From Cruorifilaria tuberocauda (Eukaryota > Nematoda > Chromadorea > Rhabditida > Onchocercidae), in assembly GCA_013365365.1 (NCBI GenBank), contig JABVXU010000134.1, positions 62,001-126,000 of the forward strand: a stretch of DNA of 64,000 nucleotides, given 5' to 3'. The first letter of the stretch is position 1. Each line of letters begins with the position of its first letter. The notes beneath the pieces are model-generated. The model saw nothing but the letters and a program-made list of their open reading frames with translations. It was not told the DNA's origin and ran no database searches. Positions 1 to 15,000 of the stretch are shown piece by piece. Both the position numbers and the translations under genes were made by a program.

Positions 1-33
1 CTGCTAGATTTCAGAGTTTACTAAACATCTCAC

Positions 34-3000
34 CTGGAGCGGATGAGAATGTCAGAATAGCGCTATCTGATTGCGGTGACAGGAGACCGTCCTGTGCTGA
101 TACTCCATGATTACTGACATCTGCGGCAGTATTTCCGATAATATCGCCCTGAAAACATTTCGGTAAAGTCGAATTTGGACTGGTTTAGGTCCAGGATATT
201 TGATTTCTGTAAGACTCATGTTTCTAGCTAAACATAAGATTTTAAAAAGCCTCTCAAAAATTTAACGACCTTTCAAATCGTATATACATATATATAAAGT
301 ACGCACTTGCTTTATATTAAATTTGTTCAAATTCTAAAATGCAAAATTTCACATAATATACTTGAAGGATCGGAAATATACTAATGAATCTAACCTTATC
401 TGCAAGTTGCGCCACTCGATTCAATAAGTTTTTGTTGTGTGCAGTTAGAGCTTGGAAATTTTCAGCAAGTACCAGAGAATTGGCAGCGCAAAGCGAGTTT
501 AATAACTGAGTGTTGGTATTTGAAAGAGCGGCAGTATTATTTGCATTTTTAGCAGATTCTAATTCTTCCCGCCGACGTACTTTAATTTCCAGTTGTTGGT
601 TAGACATCTCTAATGCAGTTATTTCACTTTCCAGAGCAGCACATTCTGCCTTTAAAATTAAAAATTAAACTAAAGTTTAAAATTAAAGTTTAAAACTAAA
701 CTGAATTGGTACATTTCGGGTTAAGAAATTTTAAGTGATCCATACACACATATATATCACTTAAATCATTCCTAAATAAAAATAAGGCCTAGCAATCTGA
801 CTATGTCTCTCTACGTTTTTCTGCCCATATTTCAGTAAACTCTCGATGAAGCTTGTCAGTATTGGATTTTTTCAATTTCACAAAAAAACTAACTGTAATT
901 TTTTTATGATGTGCAACAATTTCTTTCGCATTTTCCAATAACGAACTTGGTGTTGACGCTTCAATACCTAGCTCTTCAATTCGTGCATAAAAACAGTTCA
1001 TGCCAGATGAGCGCAAATTCGTTATTTGCTTTGTTATAGCATCAATTCGAGATCGCAGTAGAGTTCGGTAGGACTAAAAGAATGAGTAGATTTGAATGAA
1101 CTACAACACTAAGTAGGTTCGCCACCCTAACTACAAAAACATATCAAAAAAACCTTTTGTAGCTCAATTTGAGCTCGGATATCATCTGCGAAATTTTCTG
1201 TCTTCATTTTTTCCAGCTGTGCTTCGAACATAATGCGCATCGATTCTAAAATAAGAAACTCGTCAAAACAACTCAGCAGCTATAGGGCAGAAATTATAAC
1301 TTTCTCACTTACAATCCAATAATCTACACATATACAATTCGTAAATGAGAAACATATAATGAGAAAATTCCTAATGGGAAACATAATCTACACATATACA
1401 ACTCGTAAATGATAAATGAAAATACATAACTGAAAATAAAAAAGTAGACAGTAAAGGCATAAAATCATCTTAATCTAAATTATATCCTACATTTCTTGAT
1501 GTATGAAATATCCTTACAAATGATAATCAACAAACAAGCCTACGCCCTCAATATTTCAGTTTTCCGTTTTTTTTTTTTCAAAACTATTATCATAAAAAAT
1601 TGCTGTTATTCTTTTCAGTGAGTCAGAGCGAAAAAAAAATGAAAGTAGCCCATAAAAGAAAAAAATAATTCAATTAAAAGCTGCCCATCTATCGTGAATT
1701 ATAGTTAATATTACAAAATTATGTATTAATAATACCTACCAAGCATCTGATTCAGTGCCGGATATTTGCTTTGTTGCAATAATAATTCCGGTTTATTTTC
1801 TATTGTTGCAATAGCAGCATCATCATCCATTGCTCGATCTATCTCCACTGAATGCGAAATATCTGATACATAAATCAGTGACGGATCACGCACCGGTGAT
1901 GCAGTATGAGTGGTTGCTGTACGAGTCATACGATGCATCAAATCGATTGTCTCCCGTGTTTCATCATCAGCGAAGGCCTGAAGTTTTTCAGAAAATTAAT
2001 GCAAAAAAAGTTAAGAATTTGTATTTCTCTATAGCATATAGCAGAATATGCATACAAATAAATTACACCATGCAGACACCCACACATATATATCTGCACA
2101 GACATACAGTCTTATACGCAATTACATCATGAATGAAAAGAGATGGAGAACAAACAAATAAATACGCATACACACAGAGTACAGCACAAAGCTTGTTGCT
2201 AACGATTCAGCTTCCAATCCTCTTCGCCCCTCCAGAAAAAAAAAACTTCACATAATCATATTGTTTAGACGAACATGCCCCAAAATGACCATAAAATTTG
2301 TATCTCTCTCATTCATTTTGTCTAACAATTACATATATTGATTTTTTTTTAAAAAAAAAACAACGAAGTAAAGCAGAAATGATTAAGTTACAGCCAAAAC
2401 TGAAGTGAAGTGATAGATGGACCTATAAGTCGGGTATTCGATAATCAATTGATACTAACTCAATTACATAACTTGATTTATTAACTCGCTGGGTAACTAA
2501 TAAATCGGAGAAATGTCATACTACACTTTCACTTTTACCATTGAAATACACACACTAAAGCGAGTCATCTTCCCCATCTTGCTGACATTTTTCTATTAAT
2601 AATTCTATTTCGTTTTAGCAGCTCACTGAATAATTCATCAAAGGTAAGACTATCCAAAAGTTTCTATTTAATTTAAAAAGTAGGATATAAATAAATCCTT
2701 TCAAATACAAGATTTAACATAAAACATCTAACATCTATGACATAAATTCAGTTTTAATTTACATTAGCTTCATATCAGAAATAACTCAGACGAAACTAGT
2801 TTCAGCTGACATGTTCTACCCTTTCCCTTCTTTTTGTACTCCTTATTATTCTCTTTTAGTGTCTAACATCATATCCCTTATCGATAGCATATATACTTTT
2901 GTAACAGTTGTTGATACTTCAGTAAAAACCGCAGAAAAATACCGATAACATTAAAGAATGTTCTCTCACTTCTGCATTTCATGCACTGAAAATGGGAGGC

Positions 3001-6000
3001 AGGAGATAAAATCGCACTCCAGTTAATATTCAGTTTAATTTCTGGAATTTAAAATATAAAACTGGGCGGGATAGTACTATTTCACATATAAAACGAATCT
3101 GTTCTCGAAATATATTCCAATCGAAAATGCAAAATTACAAGGTAATGCTTGATCTTATCAACAATAAATTCTTTTCATCTTCATCTATATATGATCAAAC
3201 AATTATTCGTATATGAAATAATTTCGAGGAGTTTTTGGCTGAATTCATAACAATGCTACGAATTACATATAGACCCAAACGAAATGCTATCTACAGTTTG
3301 ATTCAATCTGCTGATATTTCACTAGTAATAAGATGAAATTTCCAAACTTCCGCAAGGACTTCAAAAAAAGTCCAATTGAGCAAATTTCTATACACTGAAA
3401 TTTGATGCATTCATGAGAAATGGCTAAATATGATGGAAAGGTAAAAGAGATTTCGAGAGAATAAAGGAAGATTTTAAAAGCATAAAATTGCGGGATGAAA
3501 AGGTCTGCAATGAAAAATTTCAAGCTTAAACGTTCAAATATCAATAAAGTATGAGTTTTACAATTGTAATTCTTCGACTGTAGAGGGAATAAAGGCAGCC
3601 TATCCAAGTATGAAATTACTTATCCCAAAAAGTATTTGAATAAAGAGACTCATTAATAGCAATCTCTTCCAGTTCTTCCAGTCTTTCCAGTCTTCCAGCT
3701 GCTACGACAACCTAACTTTCACTAAATAAATTTATATAATGCATCATACGTCAACACTCTTCACTTCTTCCATATATCTGTATATCCCTTGCATACTTGT
3801 ATATTGTTCTTGTATGCAAACGCAATTTTTTTCCTTCTCCAAAGAAATGGAAATATATTTCACCTTGCTAGTAGCAGGTATCTTACGAGGTCGTCCACGT
3901 TGTCCAGTTTTACGAATTTTTCTCGATGGAGCATAATCATAGTCCGGTGTTGGCCATTTTGAGCTACGAACCGATAACGCATTCTCTGTCGAAGTTGTTG
4001 CAGTCGTACGCTGAGCTTTCGTTTTTGTCGAGCAATATTCTTGCCATTTACGACGCGTCGTTGGACCGATTCTAGAAATACAATACTAAAGACATTTATA
4101 TAACAAGACAAAATGAAGCTACCACATGCATTCTTACGTTAACTGATACCCGACTTTAATCATTTAGAAGTGCTAGGATCTCTTAAATAATCATTAACTT
4201 CAAGATTTAACAATTTTAATTTCAGCCTATATAGGACAATAAGACTTACGCATAGTCATCATCATCCGAAAGATCCGAATTCGGACGTTTGTTATTCCTA
4301 CTAAGCGGTGTTGGACTTCGATCATGATACGTTGGTGTGTGACTTCGACCAGCTGTTGGTGTGGCTCCGCGGCGACCAGCCAGTGTACCAGAAAGATTAT
4401 TCGGTAATGATGCACTAGATTCTCGGCTCCAGCACCGGAAACTATCGCGCGATGTTTTGCTCGATGTTGATGACCGCCTACTACCATCCGAACTATTGTG
4501 TTGCTTCAATGCGGGATTTCGTTGTGATAGAAAATACTTTTCTAGCTAGAAGGTATTTCAATTACTACATTTCATTTTACTTCACGAAAACCTCTTTTCA
4601 AAAATATACCCGATTGAATCGGTTTAAAAATAAAATTAATCCCAATTTCTTACTGTACGCTAAGTTTCACTAGGCAACTTCAAGAAAATCGAACAAAAAA
4701 CAAATGCATTATATAGTTATAAAGTATATAGTTGTAAACAAACTATATCAATCTGATTGGTAATAGTCAATACTTCGATGTCCATATATTTTTCATTACT
4801 ATATTCTATCAGCTATACATTGATTGACTTACCTTAGCTCGATTGATGACATGGTGATAGTATGCAACATAATTACTTGTCCAAGAGCACGCATTCTCAC
4901 ATTGTGCCATTTCGAAAACATCCAAAATTGCTGATATATCTAAACTATTTATCATATGTATTATATTTTTATTATTAGCAATATCGACTATTATTTAATG
5001 AGATAGAATTCAGCGATTTACATTTTATCTCAAAATTTACTAGGTTACCACAACATTTGAAAATTGATTTCTGCCTCTAAAGCAATAAGTACTGGCATAA
5101 CAAGTAAAACCAATAATATCGAATATGTTAAACTCATTAACTTTATTCACTGTTAACTTCGGGTGAAATGAGTGAAACTGCTTTCTTAATAATGTACAAT
5201 GAAAAAAATTAAAATATTTTTCTCTAGCTGAAGAATATAGATAGCCAAACTTTCAAGTCATAAAATCAGACAGGCAAATAGATTGAAAAAATCAGTGGTT
5301 CATCAAAGGAAAAAGAAATATGTACCATTCAAATGTCTATCTGTGATCGTTCGATTTGGCAGGCCATAAGGTTTCGTTGAAATAATTCGTGTTCCATCTT
5401 TAAGTTCGCTCAAAAGTTCTCTTAAAAAGCAAAACATTCAATACGCGAATCTGGGAAGTCATATTTTATGCCTAATTTTCAATCCTGGACCAGCCACAAA
5501 ATAAAAAAGTCGAGACTTACTAAAACGTGACACCTGAATTATGTTGGGTAATAAAGATCTTTTACCGCGATGTTTAAAACTGTCTATTCATATAATTCTA
5601 AGTCCAGCGTGCACCGAAAACTCATAATAATTAATAAACAGAAATACTGAACAAACCTCTTTATACGAGTTTCTAATTCCGCTGTAAATGCGAAGTTATT
5701 GATTAAAATAATTGTTGCTTCTTTGGTGATCAGATCACGAAATTTTTCATCCAAGAAATCTCCTTTGTGTAATTCAAATGGTCTAAATTTCTTACCATAC
5801 CACTTCATCCACCTAAAAACAATTAAAATCATGTAAAATTTGTAATGAGAGTATTCACCTGAATATAAATAGAAATTTTTCAAATATTGTTATTTCTCGA
5901 AATATCTTATAATTACTCCTTTATATATCGGATTCAATAAAAGATAACATACTTTTTGAATTCGACAGAGAGATTTTGTGCATAACGATTCGGTAATGAA

Positions 6001-7783
6001 GCAATTTCTATACCAACCGCTTTTCGTATTTTAGAACCGCCAGCCATGTGAATGACTAACTGACCAACTCCACTTCCAAGATCAACGAAAACATCTCGAT
6101 CCTACAACAGCACTACCATTTACAAAATCAGATTACATAAATAAGTTATCATATACGATGAAATAAAGATCTAACGTCCAATCATCTCATCCTATCCTCC
6201 ATCAACCTTCAATCAAAACAAGAAACTTAATTCTGAAAAATTAGAAATAAATATCAAGAAGAGTATGGCATCTGTAAATAAGCTTTTTAAGAAAACTAAT
6301 AGTTTCAAAATGGAGGAAAAAATAAAAAGCCTAGAATTTTGAGTATTCAGAATGAAACCTGCAAACCTCCAAAAATAAATAAAGATGTATTTTCATATAT
6401 CAGTCTTATTAATATTTCACAAACCTTTGGCACAATTTCTTGAATGATCATTTGCATTCGATCAAATGATGTTTCACCATAGGTTTGTGACGAAAATGCC
6501 TTATAATGATTATTTAAAAGATGCACATTGTCTACAGCACGATTATATGCTCTGGTACAGATCTGCCTTAACAACACTGGATTTGCTCGTTCTGCTGACC
6601 AAATTTCACCACCTGGTTTCGTTGCACCTTTCCACTACAAATAGAGAAAATGATTAATGGGAACTCTTAAAAACGTTATTTTCTAGAAATCATTTTTATT
6701 AACATAGTCATTTTAAAAAAGAAAATGAAGTAGAAAAATTCCACTTCGTAAAATGAACCATAGCAATATAATTTCGTACGAAACCGTACAAAAACCTATT
6801 CGAGAAAAATGGAATTATGATACAATGTTCCTGACAAGATGATAAAAGAAATGACGAAATTTGCGCTGAACTATATGCAACTGAAAAATAAAGCTGAAAA
6901 TCACTGTATCTATACCCATCTTAATTCAGCAAATATACGAGCCTATATGGAAGACTAATTTCTCGTTGAAAATAGAAATTTTAGAAAGAATGAAAATGTC
7001 TAACCAGCTGTGTAAATGTGGGACAAGTTTTGTTGAACGCATCTAATAATGCTGACATTTGTTGAAAGCTGAAATGATCATTTGTAGTTGGATATGTTTA
7101 TTTTTGGAAAAAAAAATTCTGAAAAATTTCATAATTCCTAAATAATCAGCGTTGTGTGATTTTTTTATTGAAGTTGCATGATACATTTCAAAGACTTTTG
7201 ATTAAATCAAATAAAAAATAACTCACTTCCTTTTATCAATTGTATCGAGATTCATCCCACAATGCTGTCTTAAGATGAAATTAAGCTCGGGGAATGATGA
7301 AAGCGCATTCCTGAAATATTCCGAGCATAAACAAGCATCATATTCATTTTCACTACGATTTCGTCCTATACTTTCTGCGCCATCATGCTGAACAAGGCAC
7401 TATACAGTTCCAAAATTTCTACTGATTCGATGACTCTTAATTTCAAATATTTTATACAAGGATATTTTTATGAGTTATAAAAAGAGTTAAAAATGATATA
7501 AAATACCTTTAATTCTGGAAAAGTTTAAAAGTCACCTGACAACATCTAGTATTTCTTGCCCTTCGCTATAGCCAGAAACTTCTCGTAATGGCCACACGAA
7601 AGTGAGAGGTTCACCACCAAGTGGACTTGCTAGTTTTAACTGTACCCGTTGTTCTTCGAGGCATACTGGACTTGCCGATAGTTTCGAACGACTCGAAGAC
7701 CGTGATGAGGTAGATTCTTCAGAGTATTTGGACGTGGACGGATCCGGATCATGGCCTGTTGAATCTTTTTCTTCTTCGCTCAT
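34..7783 (-). CDS. DOT1L: DOT1L-type histone H3K79 methyltransferase (3' end at or beyond the window edge)
   Basis: Methylates lysine 79 of nucleosomal H3 in the nucleus. Phase-consistent exons, 5' to 3': 7783-7536, 7310-7227, 7068-7005, 6634-6425, 6101-5953, 5812-5657, 5420-5326, 4939-4833, 4536-4250, 4071-3864, 1977-1740, 1245-1154, 1073-894, 649-395, 148-34; about 829 residues. The N-terminal fold ends in the SAM-binding motif DLGSGVGQ (about residues 209-216). NNFAF follows at about 290-294, then a YFLSQRNP segment matching the end of the human catalytic domain. Next come a Ser/Thr-rich stretch and an AT-hook-like GQRGRPRK. The C-terminal part is a coiled coil resembling the AF9/AF10-binding region of DOT1L (for example ARIEELGIEAS). 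The last exon either splices at CCAG/GTGAGA (position 34) into sequence outside the window, or reads on to a stop at 11-13. The start Met opens an acidic, Ser-rich leader. Identity is secure; the 3' end is open. Confidence 0.91.
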
Positions 7784-9675
7784 TATTTCCGGATTTCTTG
7801 TATACTTCCTAGCTTCGCCTTGACCGGAATGATGATAATAGGGTTGAAGTGTTGATCGCGAAATAATCTATTCACGAGTTGCACGTAACTCACTTGTTCA
7901 GCCAATAAAGTACACATCGTCCACGTGAATATTCATTTTAAGTAAGTAATCTAAAAAACAAAAGACAATTTTTGAAGATTCCGAAAGAATTTTGATATTG
8001 AAAAATCAAGCAGAACTATAAAATTTAGGTAAAGCCATGCGGTCTTCATAAATCTGTCCCGCACTGAGTCACGAATCGACATACATAAATTCAACAATAC
8101 ACGCATTACTTTCTCAACATGAATCAAGCTATCGATGATGTTACAGTTGAAAAATGCATATTTAGAAAAATACAAAGTATTAATGCCATGATCATAAACC
8201 TAATCTCGAGATTCTATAGTAGGAATATCAGTTTAATTTCGAGATCAAGCGATTTCAAGTGATACACCAGCATTCATCAAGTGGAAATGTGGGAGTGAAG
8301 GAAAATCAAAAAAATTTGCTCCATGAGACGATGAATTTAACACAGTTGCCCATGGTTAAAAGATGTCAAGAACAAAATACTGTTAAAAACCTATTTGAAA
8401 TCTTTAACATCCGTCTAAGATTCCACAGATAAGTTCTGCACTAAAAACTCCTCCACTAATCAAATGGCAAAGTCGAAGCTCGACATCACTTTCCCCGTTC
8501 TTATAAAAGTATGAATTACCTTGAAATGCATAAATTGCTTCACTCATTTGGCATCTTCCCTCATAATAGAAACGATACGATTCTACTAAAAAATCCCCTT
8601 CACCAAAAAGATTTTCCTTAAAGCAAACACATTATACATTTCTGTCCATCCAAACTAATTTTACAATTTACCTTGGATAGTATTAATGATAAATAACATT
8701 TTCATTAATCTTAAACAGAGAGTCGTACAATGGTAATGATCAGACATACCACAATAATGTTAAGTGATAAAGAAAAACATTCACTTAATGCTCTGATTAA
8801 ACAATAGTTCCAATAAAACAACGAAATAAACGAAACAATCGCAGTTATTATTAACATATTTTTATTCAAAAGACGTTATGAGAAACTCTTCATTTCTCAT
8901 TACAGGATATCTTTAAATATTACCTCTGATTGGATAGAAGATATCACATGAATAAGAAATTCACAAATTCTCGAGATAGCTCTTAAAAGTCTGTTAATTT
9001 TAGTTCGAAAGATCCCAAACTTCCTTATCTGAGATCTGGAATTAGTTGGCAGACATTTCAGGGAAAGCTGAAGGAGATGGCTAAACTAAAAGCATATAAC
9101 TTACCATACATTTATATTATTGTTGTTCAATCGTTTTGTTCGCATTACCTTACATTTTGTATTATAATTATTAAATAAGAATTAGTTGAAAATTGAAATA
9201 ACTGCTAAAAAATAATCAAATACCTCATTAAATACCAATTAATTAATGCGAAATAAAAAGATTGCTCGAAAAAGCAAAACCCAAACCATTTTTGCGTTAT
9301 TCTTCTATAAATAACGAACTGCGACAATTACCTTACAGCATCAATCAACCTTAACTGTTATTTTCTACAAGAATTAGAATCTTCTAATTACGCATAATTC
9401 TATAAAAGAATACTTCTGAAAAATAAGAAATAATTTGAAATATTCTTTGTAAACATGAAAAAATCTCATTTAACATAACATACGATGAAAAAATTTTTCG
9501 AAAGAAAACAAAAATTGAAAAATTTTACAACTTTAAACTTTTCCAAATTATAATTTCAAAATGTTAGAAATTAAAGATATAGAGAAATGAAAAATACACT
9601 AAGAAAAATTGAAAATATAGTCGAGTCTATCGATATATGCTAACAGCAATAAGAAGAAATTAAAATCAATTGCCT

Positions 9676-9851
9676 GAAATCCACTTATATACGTACGTAT
9701 AAGCTATCATAAAAACGTAAACAAATACGCAACGTTATCGTTTGTGAGAGTAAATCAAACGCACGAAATCCACTTATATGCGTACGTATAAGCTATCATA
9801 AATATAATAACTTGAACAAATACGTAACGCTATTGTTTATGAGAGTAAATA
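9676..9851. repeat. Two-copy 89-bp tandem duplication
   Basis: Copies begin at 9676 and 9765, each with GAAATCCACTTATAT. Both contain the near-palindrome CGTACGTATAAGCTATCAT and end in GAGAGTAAAT. They differ by scattered substitutions and small indels, so the duplication is not brand new. Confidence 0.85.
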
Positions 9852-10216
9852 ATGAGGCTAAGATTAATAAGCTTAATGAGTAGACGCTTAATTATGATTT
9901 AAAGCTAAGATGAAAAATGAAAAATACTCGAAAATGATCATCAATAAAAGAAACTTTTTTACTCTAACAAATCCACTTCCTTCTTTAGCAAAAGGCTAAG
10001 TGAGAAATGAGAATCGACGTGTATGTCTCTACGTGTATGTGACAGACAGAGGGATTGGCAGAGAGATAGATAAATACACACACATACACACATATACATA
10101 CACGTGTGCAAAGGCAACACAAGAGAGCACAGCAATCAATGAAATTCTATTTACTCTTACTCTGTTGTTTATATTGCTCTCTCTGGGTGTTCATAGTAGT
10201 AGCAAGATGGTACATA

Positions 10217-10235
10217 CATGCACACACACACACAG

Positions 10236-10295
<60 letters not shown>

Positions 10296-10320
10296 ACACA
10301 CACACGTGCACACACATACA
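10217..10320. repeat. (CA)n microsatellite with interruptions
   Basis: About 100 bases of CA dinucleotide repeat interrupted by CAGACA and CGTGCA variants, flanked by further purine/pyrimidine-alternating ACATAC stretches from about 10070 to 10400. It explains the His/Thr-rich and Cys/Val-rich spurious ORFs on both strands here. Confidence 0.95.
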
Positions 10321-12046
10321 CGCATACATGCATGTATATGACATGTACATACAAAACATACACAGGCATACACGAACATACGTAAATGTAATACGTATAA
10401 ACCAGATGAGAGGACGTAGTGAATTTACATACAAACACGTACGTGAAATAAACAAATAGACACGCATGAATGCTGTAAATTTATAAAAGTAATACAAACA
10501 TCATATGTGTTATTTTTTGGATGGCTTTTGTTCCTTCTTATTTCTTTTTTTTTGTTTGGAATTTTAATTTTTAGTCTTTTAGTTTAACTTCTGTGTAATT
10601 GTTGTAATACTAAAATCATATTTTGCATTTGTTGGAAAAAAAAAGCGATTTCTTGAATTTTTATTGTATTGAATAAATTAATAGACTAATTTGATTATTG
10701 TTGTGTAAATAAAATTAGTTTTAACTTAACGGTTTGCTAGATAGATAAGATAAAATGATAAAATTGATAAGATAACGTAATCGTAATTGTCGCTCAAATA
10801 GAAATAATCTCATTGATTGATAATTTTCTTTTCTTCCTTTTTTTCCAATATTTCAGGTTTTCTTCTTCAAATGAAAACTTAAAAATATCATCAATACGAA
10901 CGGAATTGAATTGAATGAATTGATCGCTGCTTACAGAAGAAGTGAGAAATGTGAGAAAGATTGGTAATTTGTTCGTTTACTTTTTAAATTATTTAAAATT
11001 TTCAAAGTATTAAAAGTAATAAGTGGTAAATTAGATTTTTGTTAGATGGAATGGTATATTTGATGAAAATTTAGTTGTGTGAAGAAGTAATTTTTTAAAT
11101 CTTGTTGACAGTTGTATAGGATTATCATGTGATATGCGTAAAATTTTTTTATAATCGGTTTTTATTTCTAACATTTGGAAAGATTTCTCGTATGGAAGTT
11201 ATTGATCATTTTCGTGTACTGCATGATTAATTGATCTAACAGAAAACGAAAGATTAAAGTAGTTATGTATATCACTAATGATAATAAGATAACACTAGTG
11301 ATAACAAAATAGAATAATCTATATAGTGAGTGGATTGTTCGTTATAACTGCGAGATCGTGTATGTTAAATTATGGATTACGTAAATTAACAGTGTATGCA
11401 AATATGATATTAAAATATATGAGAGTGATATGTTACAAACGTACACACCAGATCGCTTATCACGTATGCGTATGAATCGTACGCCGTATATTTTACGAAG
11501 TAAGCGTCTATTTTTGATTGTTTGGGTAATATTCTTCGGAAATTGAATCATTTTTTCTGAAATGAAAAGTATAATAAAATGAAACACGTGAATTACGTGA
11601 CGTGAGGTATTTCATACCAGTTACACAACCTAAATGTGCTACAGTGTAATTGAGGATTTCATTACATATAATAAATATTGGTGTTTTTAGAAAGATCATT
11701 TTTACGATAAGAATTAGATTTATCCGTAAAGTTTGACAACAATTAACATCTTTTTTCTCTTCGTGCGCAGAATGAATTTCGACACGTATTGAAAAAACCA
11801 AATTGTATGTTTGTTCTTTTCTTATCTATTAAATGCCATTCAGTGGAATTAGTTAATTAAGTAGGTTGATACACACGATTTTCTGAAATTGAAATATAAA
11901 TAAATATTTCAGTGATGGCTTTGTTAATTCTTATTATCCAATCACTGATCGCTATCATAATAAGTGGCACATCACATGATTCTTTCTATTCAAACACCAT
12001 GTGATTTTTGATCAAGTTTAATGCAGCTTATTTTAGTTTAACAGGC

Positions 12047-15000
12047 ATGTATTTCTGGTCAGCATCATTCTTAATTATTTTCTATTGCTGGATAGATGTT
12101 ATCATTTCGGTGATCGCTTTTGGCTTTTATCAGAAATCATTCAAATTTGATGCTCAAATTATTTGGGATTATTTAGCACTTAAAGTGCCATATAATTTTA
12201 TCAGTTCTCCTATCGATTTCCTATTACTTACTGGTTTTCGACTTTTCGTAATGCTGGTCTGTATTGTGCTCAAAGTCAAACGTGAACATTCATGGCTTAA
12301 AAAATTTTTCATACCAATTTTGGGAATATTTATTCTGCATTGGACATTTTCATTGGTGAAATTACTCGCATTCTCGGAAAAAATCGAGCAGCTTGCTTAT
12401 TTCGGGTTTTGGCTAAATGATATTTGGAATGTGTTATCAGCTTCATTACTTATGTTAATTTGGAATTTTGTGTTGCGTACTAATACCTCATGGGATTATC
12501 AATCATTGACGGGTGAAACACCAAGTGTAGCAACAAGATTGCAAGACACGAAAAATGAGTTAGTTCGTTCTGGTACCGGTCAACATATTCTGCGATTATT
12601 TCGATATTGTAAATATCACTGGAAATGGTTTGCAGCAGGATTCTTCTTTCTTATCATCTATTCATCATGTATGAATTTGTAACTATTAATTCTTAAAATT
12701 TGAATAGTATTGTTTTGGAGAATATTTTAGATACTTTGATTCAAAATTCATACTTTTTTCCAATTTTTTAGTGCCAATTTCTTAATATGTATTCATTACA
12801 TTACAGTATTCAAGTACTATTTTCTTTGAATTTGAGTCATTTTCGAAATCGGAATTTGATATTTAGTCAGTAAATTTAACTTCAATGTGCATTTAATGGT
12901 ATATTTATTGGCCAAAGTTCAAAATCAATTAATGTGAAAATGAAATCTGAAATAGCCTTGTTTTAAGCCCGGGTATTTTTACCCTATTGTATCGGTCAAG
13001 TACTTTCAAATATTGTACAAGGTCGAGGTATTGATGTTGTCGTCCGTTCTGTACTCCTTTTATCACTTTTAACTTTCGTAAGGTTTGCATTTTATGTTTT
13101 CCACTTGCATTTGGATATTTAGATATTGTTATTGAAATTCGAGAATTTCTATGTTACTTTTAAAGTAGAATTTGCCATCAAATTTTGTGAATCATTTGTA
13201 TTTCAGTACACTTACTGCTGGTCTTCGAGGTGGAAGTTTTACATATGCTACAGCATTAGTGAATCGTCAAATGCGTTATGATTTATTTAGTTCATTAGTG
13301 GAGCAAGATATCAGCTTCTTTGATGCAACTAACACAGGTATTTAGTTAGTTATGCTATGTGGTAAAGTTTAATCATTAGAGAACTGTTAAACTTACTGTT
13401 ATCACATAAACATGCTTTACTTAATTATGCCACATTTTGGAGTTTTTCAGGTGAGATAACATCGCGCTTAACAACTGATTGTGAAACGATGTCCACAACA
13501 ATATCTACAAATTTAAACGTTTTTCTTCGAAACATTGTCATGCTAATTGGTTCCTTGGTATTCATGTCAACTCTTTCATGGCGCCTTTCTTTAGTTACTT
13601 TTATTATTGTTCCGGTCGTCGCTTTTATGACAAAAGTTTACGGTGCATATTATGATGTAAGTTTAAAAATTTCAATACTCTCATGAAGTATTCTATTTTG
13701 GATTAAATTGATTTAATATGCTGATGAACTGATTTCGACTAGCATTGTACAATTTTGATTTTAATTACCTATTTCCAAAACCTTCTTATAATTAGAGTAT
13801 TGTATGTTGCTTGGACTACAAGCAGAATTAAAGCGTCTCCTTTAAAAGACATATACGATGTCCTGTCAAATCTATCACATACATTTTGTACTTTCATTTA
13901 AACTTCCTGATTTTTGATTATGCACTTCTATAATAAGCATTGCCTTTACTCTGTTATCTCATTCTTCATTTTTCCTAGCTATTAACGGAAAGGACCCAAT
14001 CAGCAATAGCGGTATCGAATCATGTAGCAGAACAAGTGATTAGTACTATGCGAACAGTACGATCGTTCGCTTGTGAGAAACGCGAAGCCAAAAAATTCCA
14101 GCAACATTTGGATGAAACATTGCATTTAAATAAGAAAAAAGCATTAGCCTATATGGGCTATATGTGGACTACTGAATTTTGTGATAATGCTATCCTAATT
14201 GCTGTGCTCTTTTATGGCGGCCATCTTGTTTTGTCAGGTGATTTTTCAGTTTTCATTTGTTTTGAATATTAGCTCGAGAATTCTGATTTTGATTACGTTT
14301 TTATTTGACTAGATTTAATACTTTAAAATTCAAAAGATTCAACTAAAAATCGAATCAATTTTCACATTGAATTATAGCTCGTTCACTTTTCGACTTCATT
14401 ACCAATGATTTTTCTTATAGGAAAAATGACAGTTGATAATTTGATATCTTTCTTACTTTATCAGATACAGCTCGGAGAGAATCTCTATGTAAGTTTCTAT
14501 TAATTTTCGGGTATTTAGATAATATTCTGTTTCTAATACATTTGAATTGATATATGCAAATACTGAACTTATCTTATTATTCATACATTCAAGAGTGTTT
14601 CCTCTGTTAGTAAAGTGTATCGTAGGAGGAATTCAACTTCTCAAAAGAGTTCATATTGTCAGTTTAAATTTTCTGTTTATTGCTTATTTTGACTGAGCTA
14701 TTTTGAATAGGAAATGGAAGAAATTTCACTTTCATTTTTAATTAATCTCGGCCTGTGGATAATCATGTTTGCAACTGAGCACATTTTTTCTTCAGACGGC
14801 TAGTACTTGTATTTTTAAGTGTGTCTTGAAAATCCCAGTTTCCTTTTTCTAAAATTTAAACTTCGCATCTCTCCAACTGTTTGTTGTAATTTTTCAGAGC
14901 ATAAGTTATGTGTTTACGGGTTTGATGGAAAGTGTTGGTGCATCAAGGAAAGTTTTCGAATATATGATTCGTAAACCAAAAATTCTTCATATCGGAACAA

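Larger units (their letters stand above)
7784..12046. other. Divergent intergenic region, 4.3 kb, between DOT1L and ABC transporter genes
   Basis: Head-to-head spacer that must hold the promoters of both flanking genes. It contains an 89-bp tandem duplication (9676-9851) and a CA microsatellite (about 10217-10320). From about 10500 to 11970 it is T-rich with many short ORFs and no recognisable protein. No tRNA or other RNA gene was seen. ORFs over the CA repeat are low-complexity artefacts. Confidence 0.6.

Noticed and set aside
10000..10497. Several ORFs over 60 codons on both strands rich in His/Thr or Cys/Val
   Set aside because: They are translations of the CA microsatellite; all frames stay open because the repeat lacks stops.
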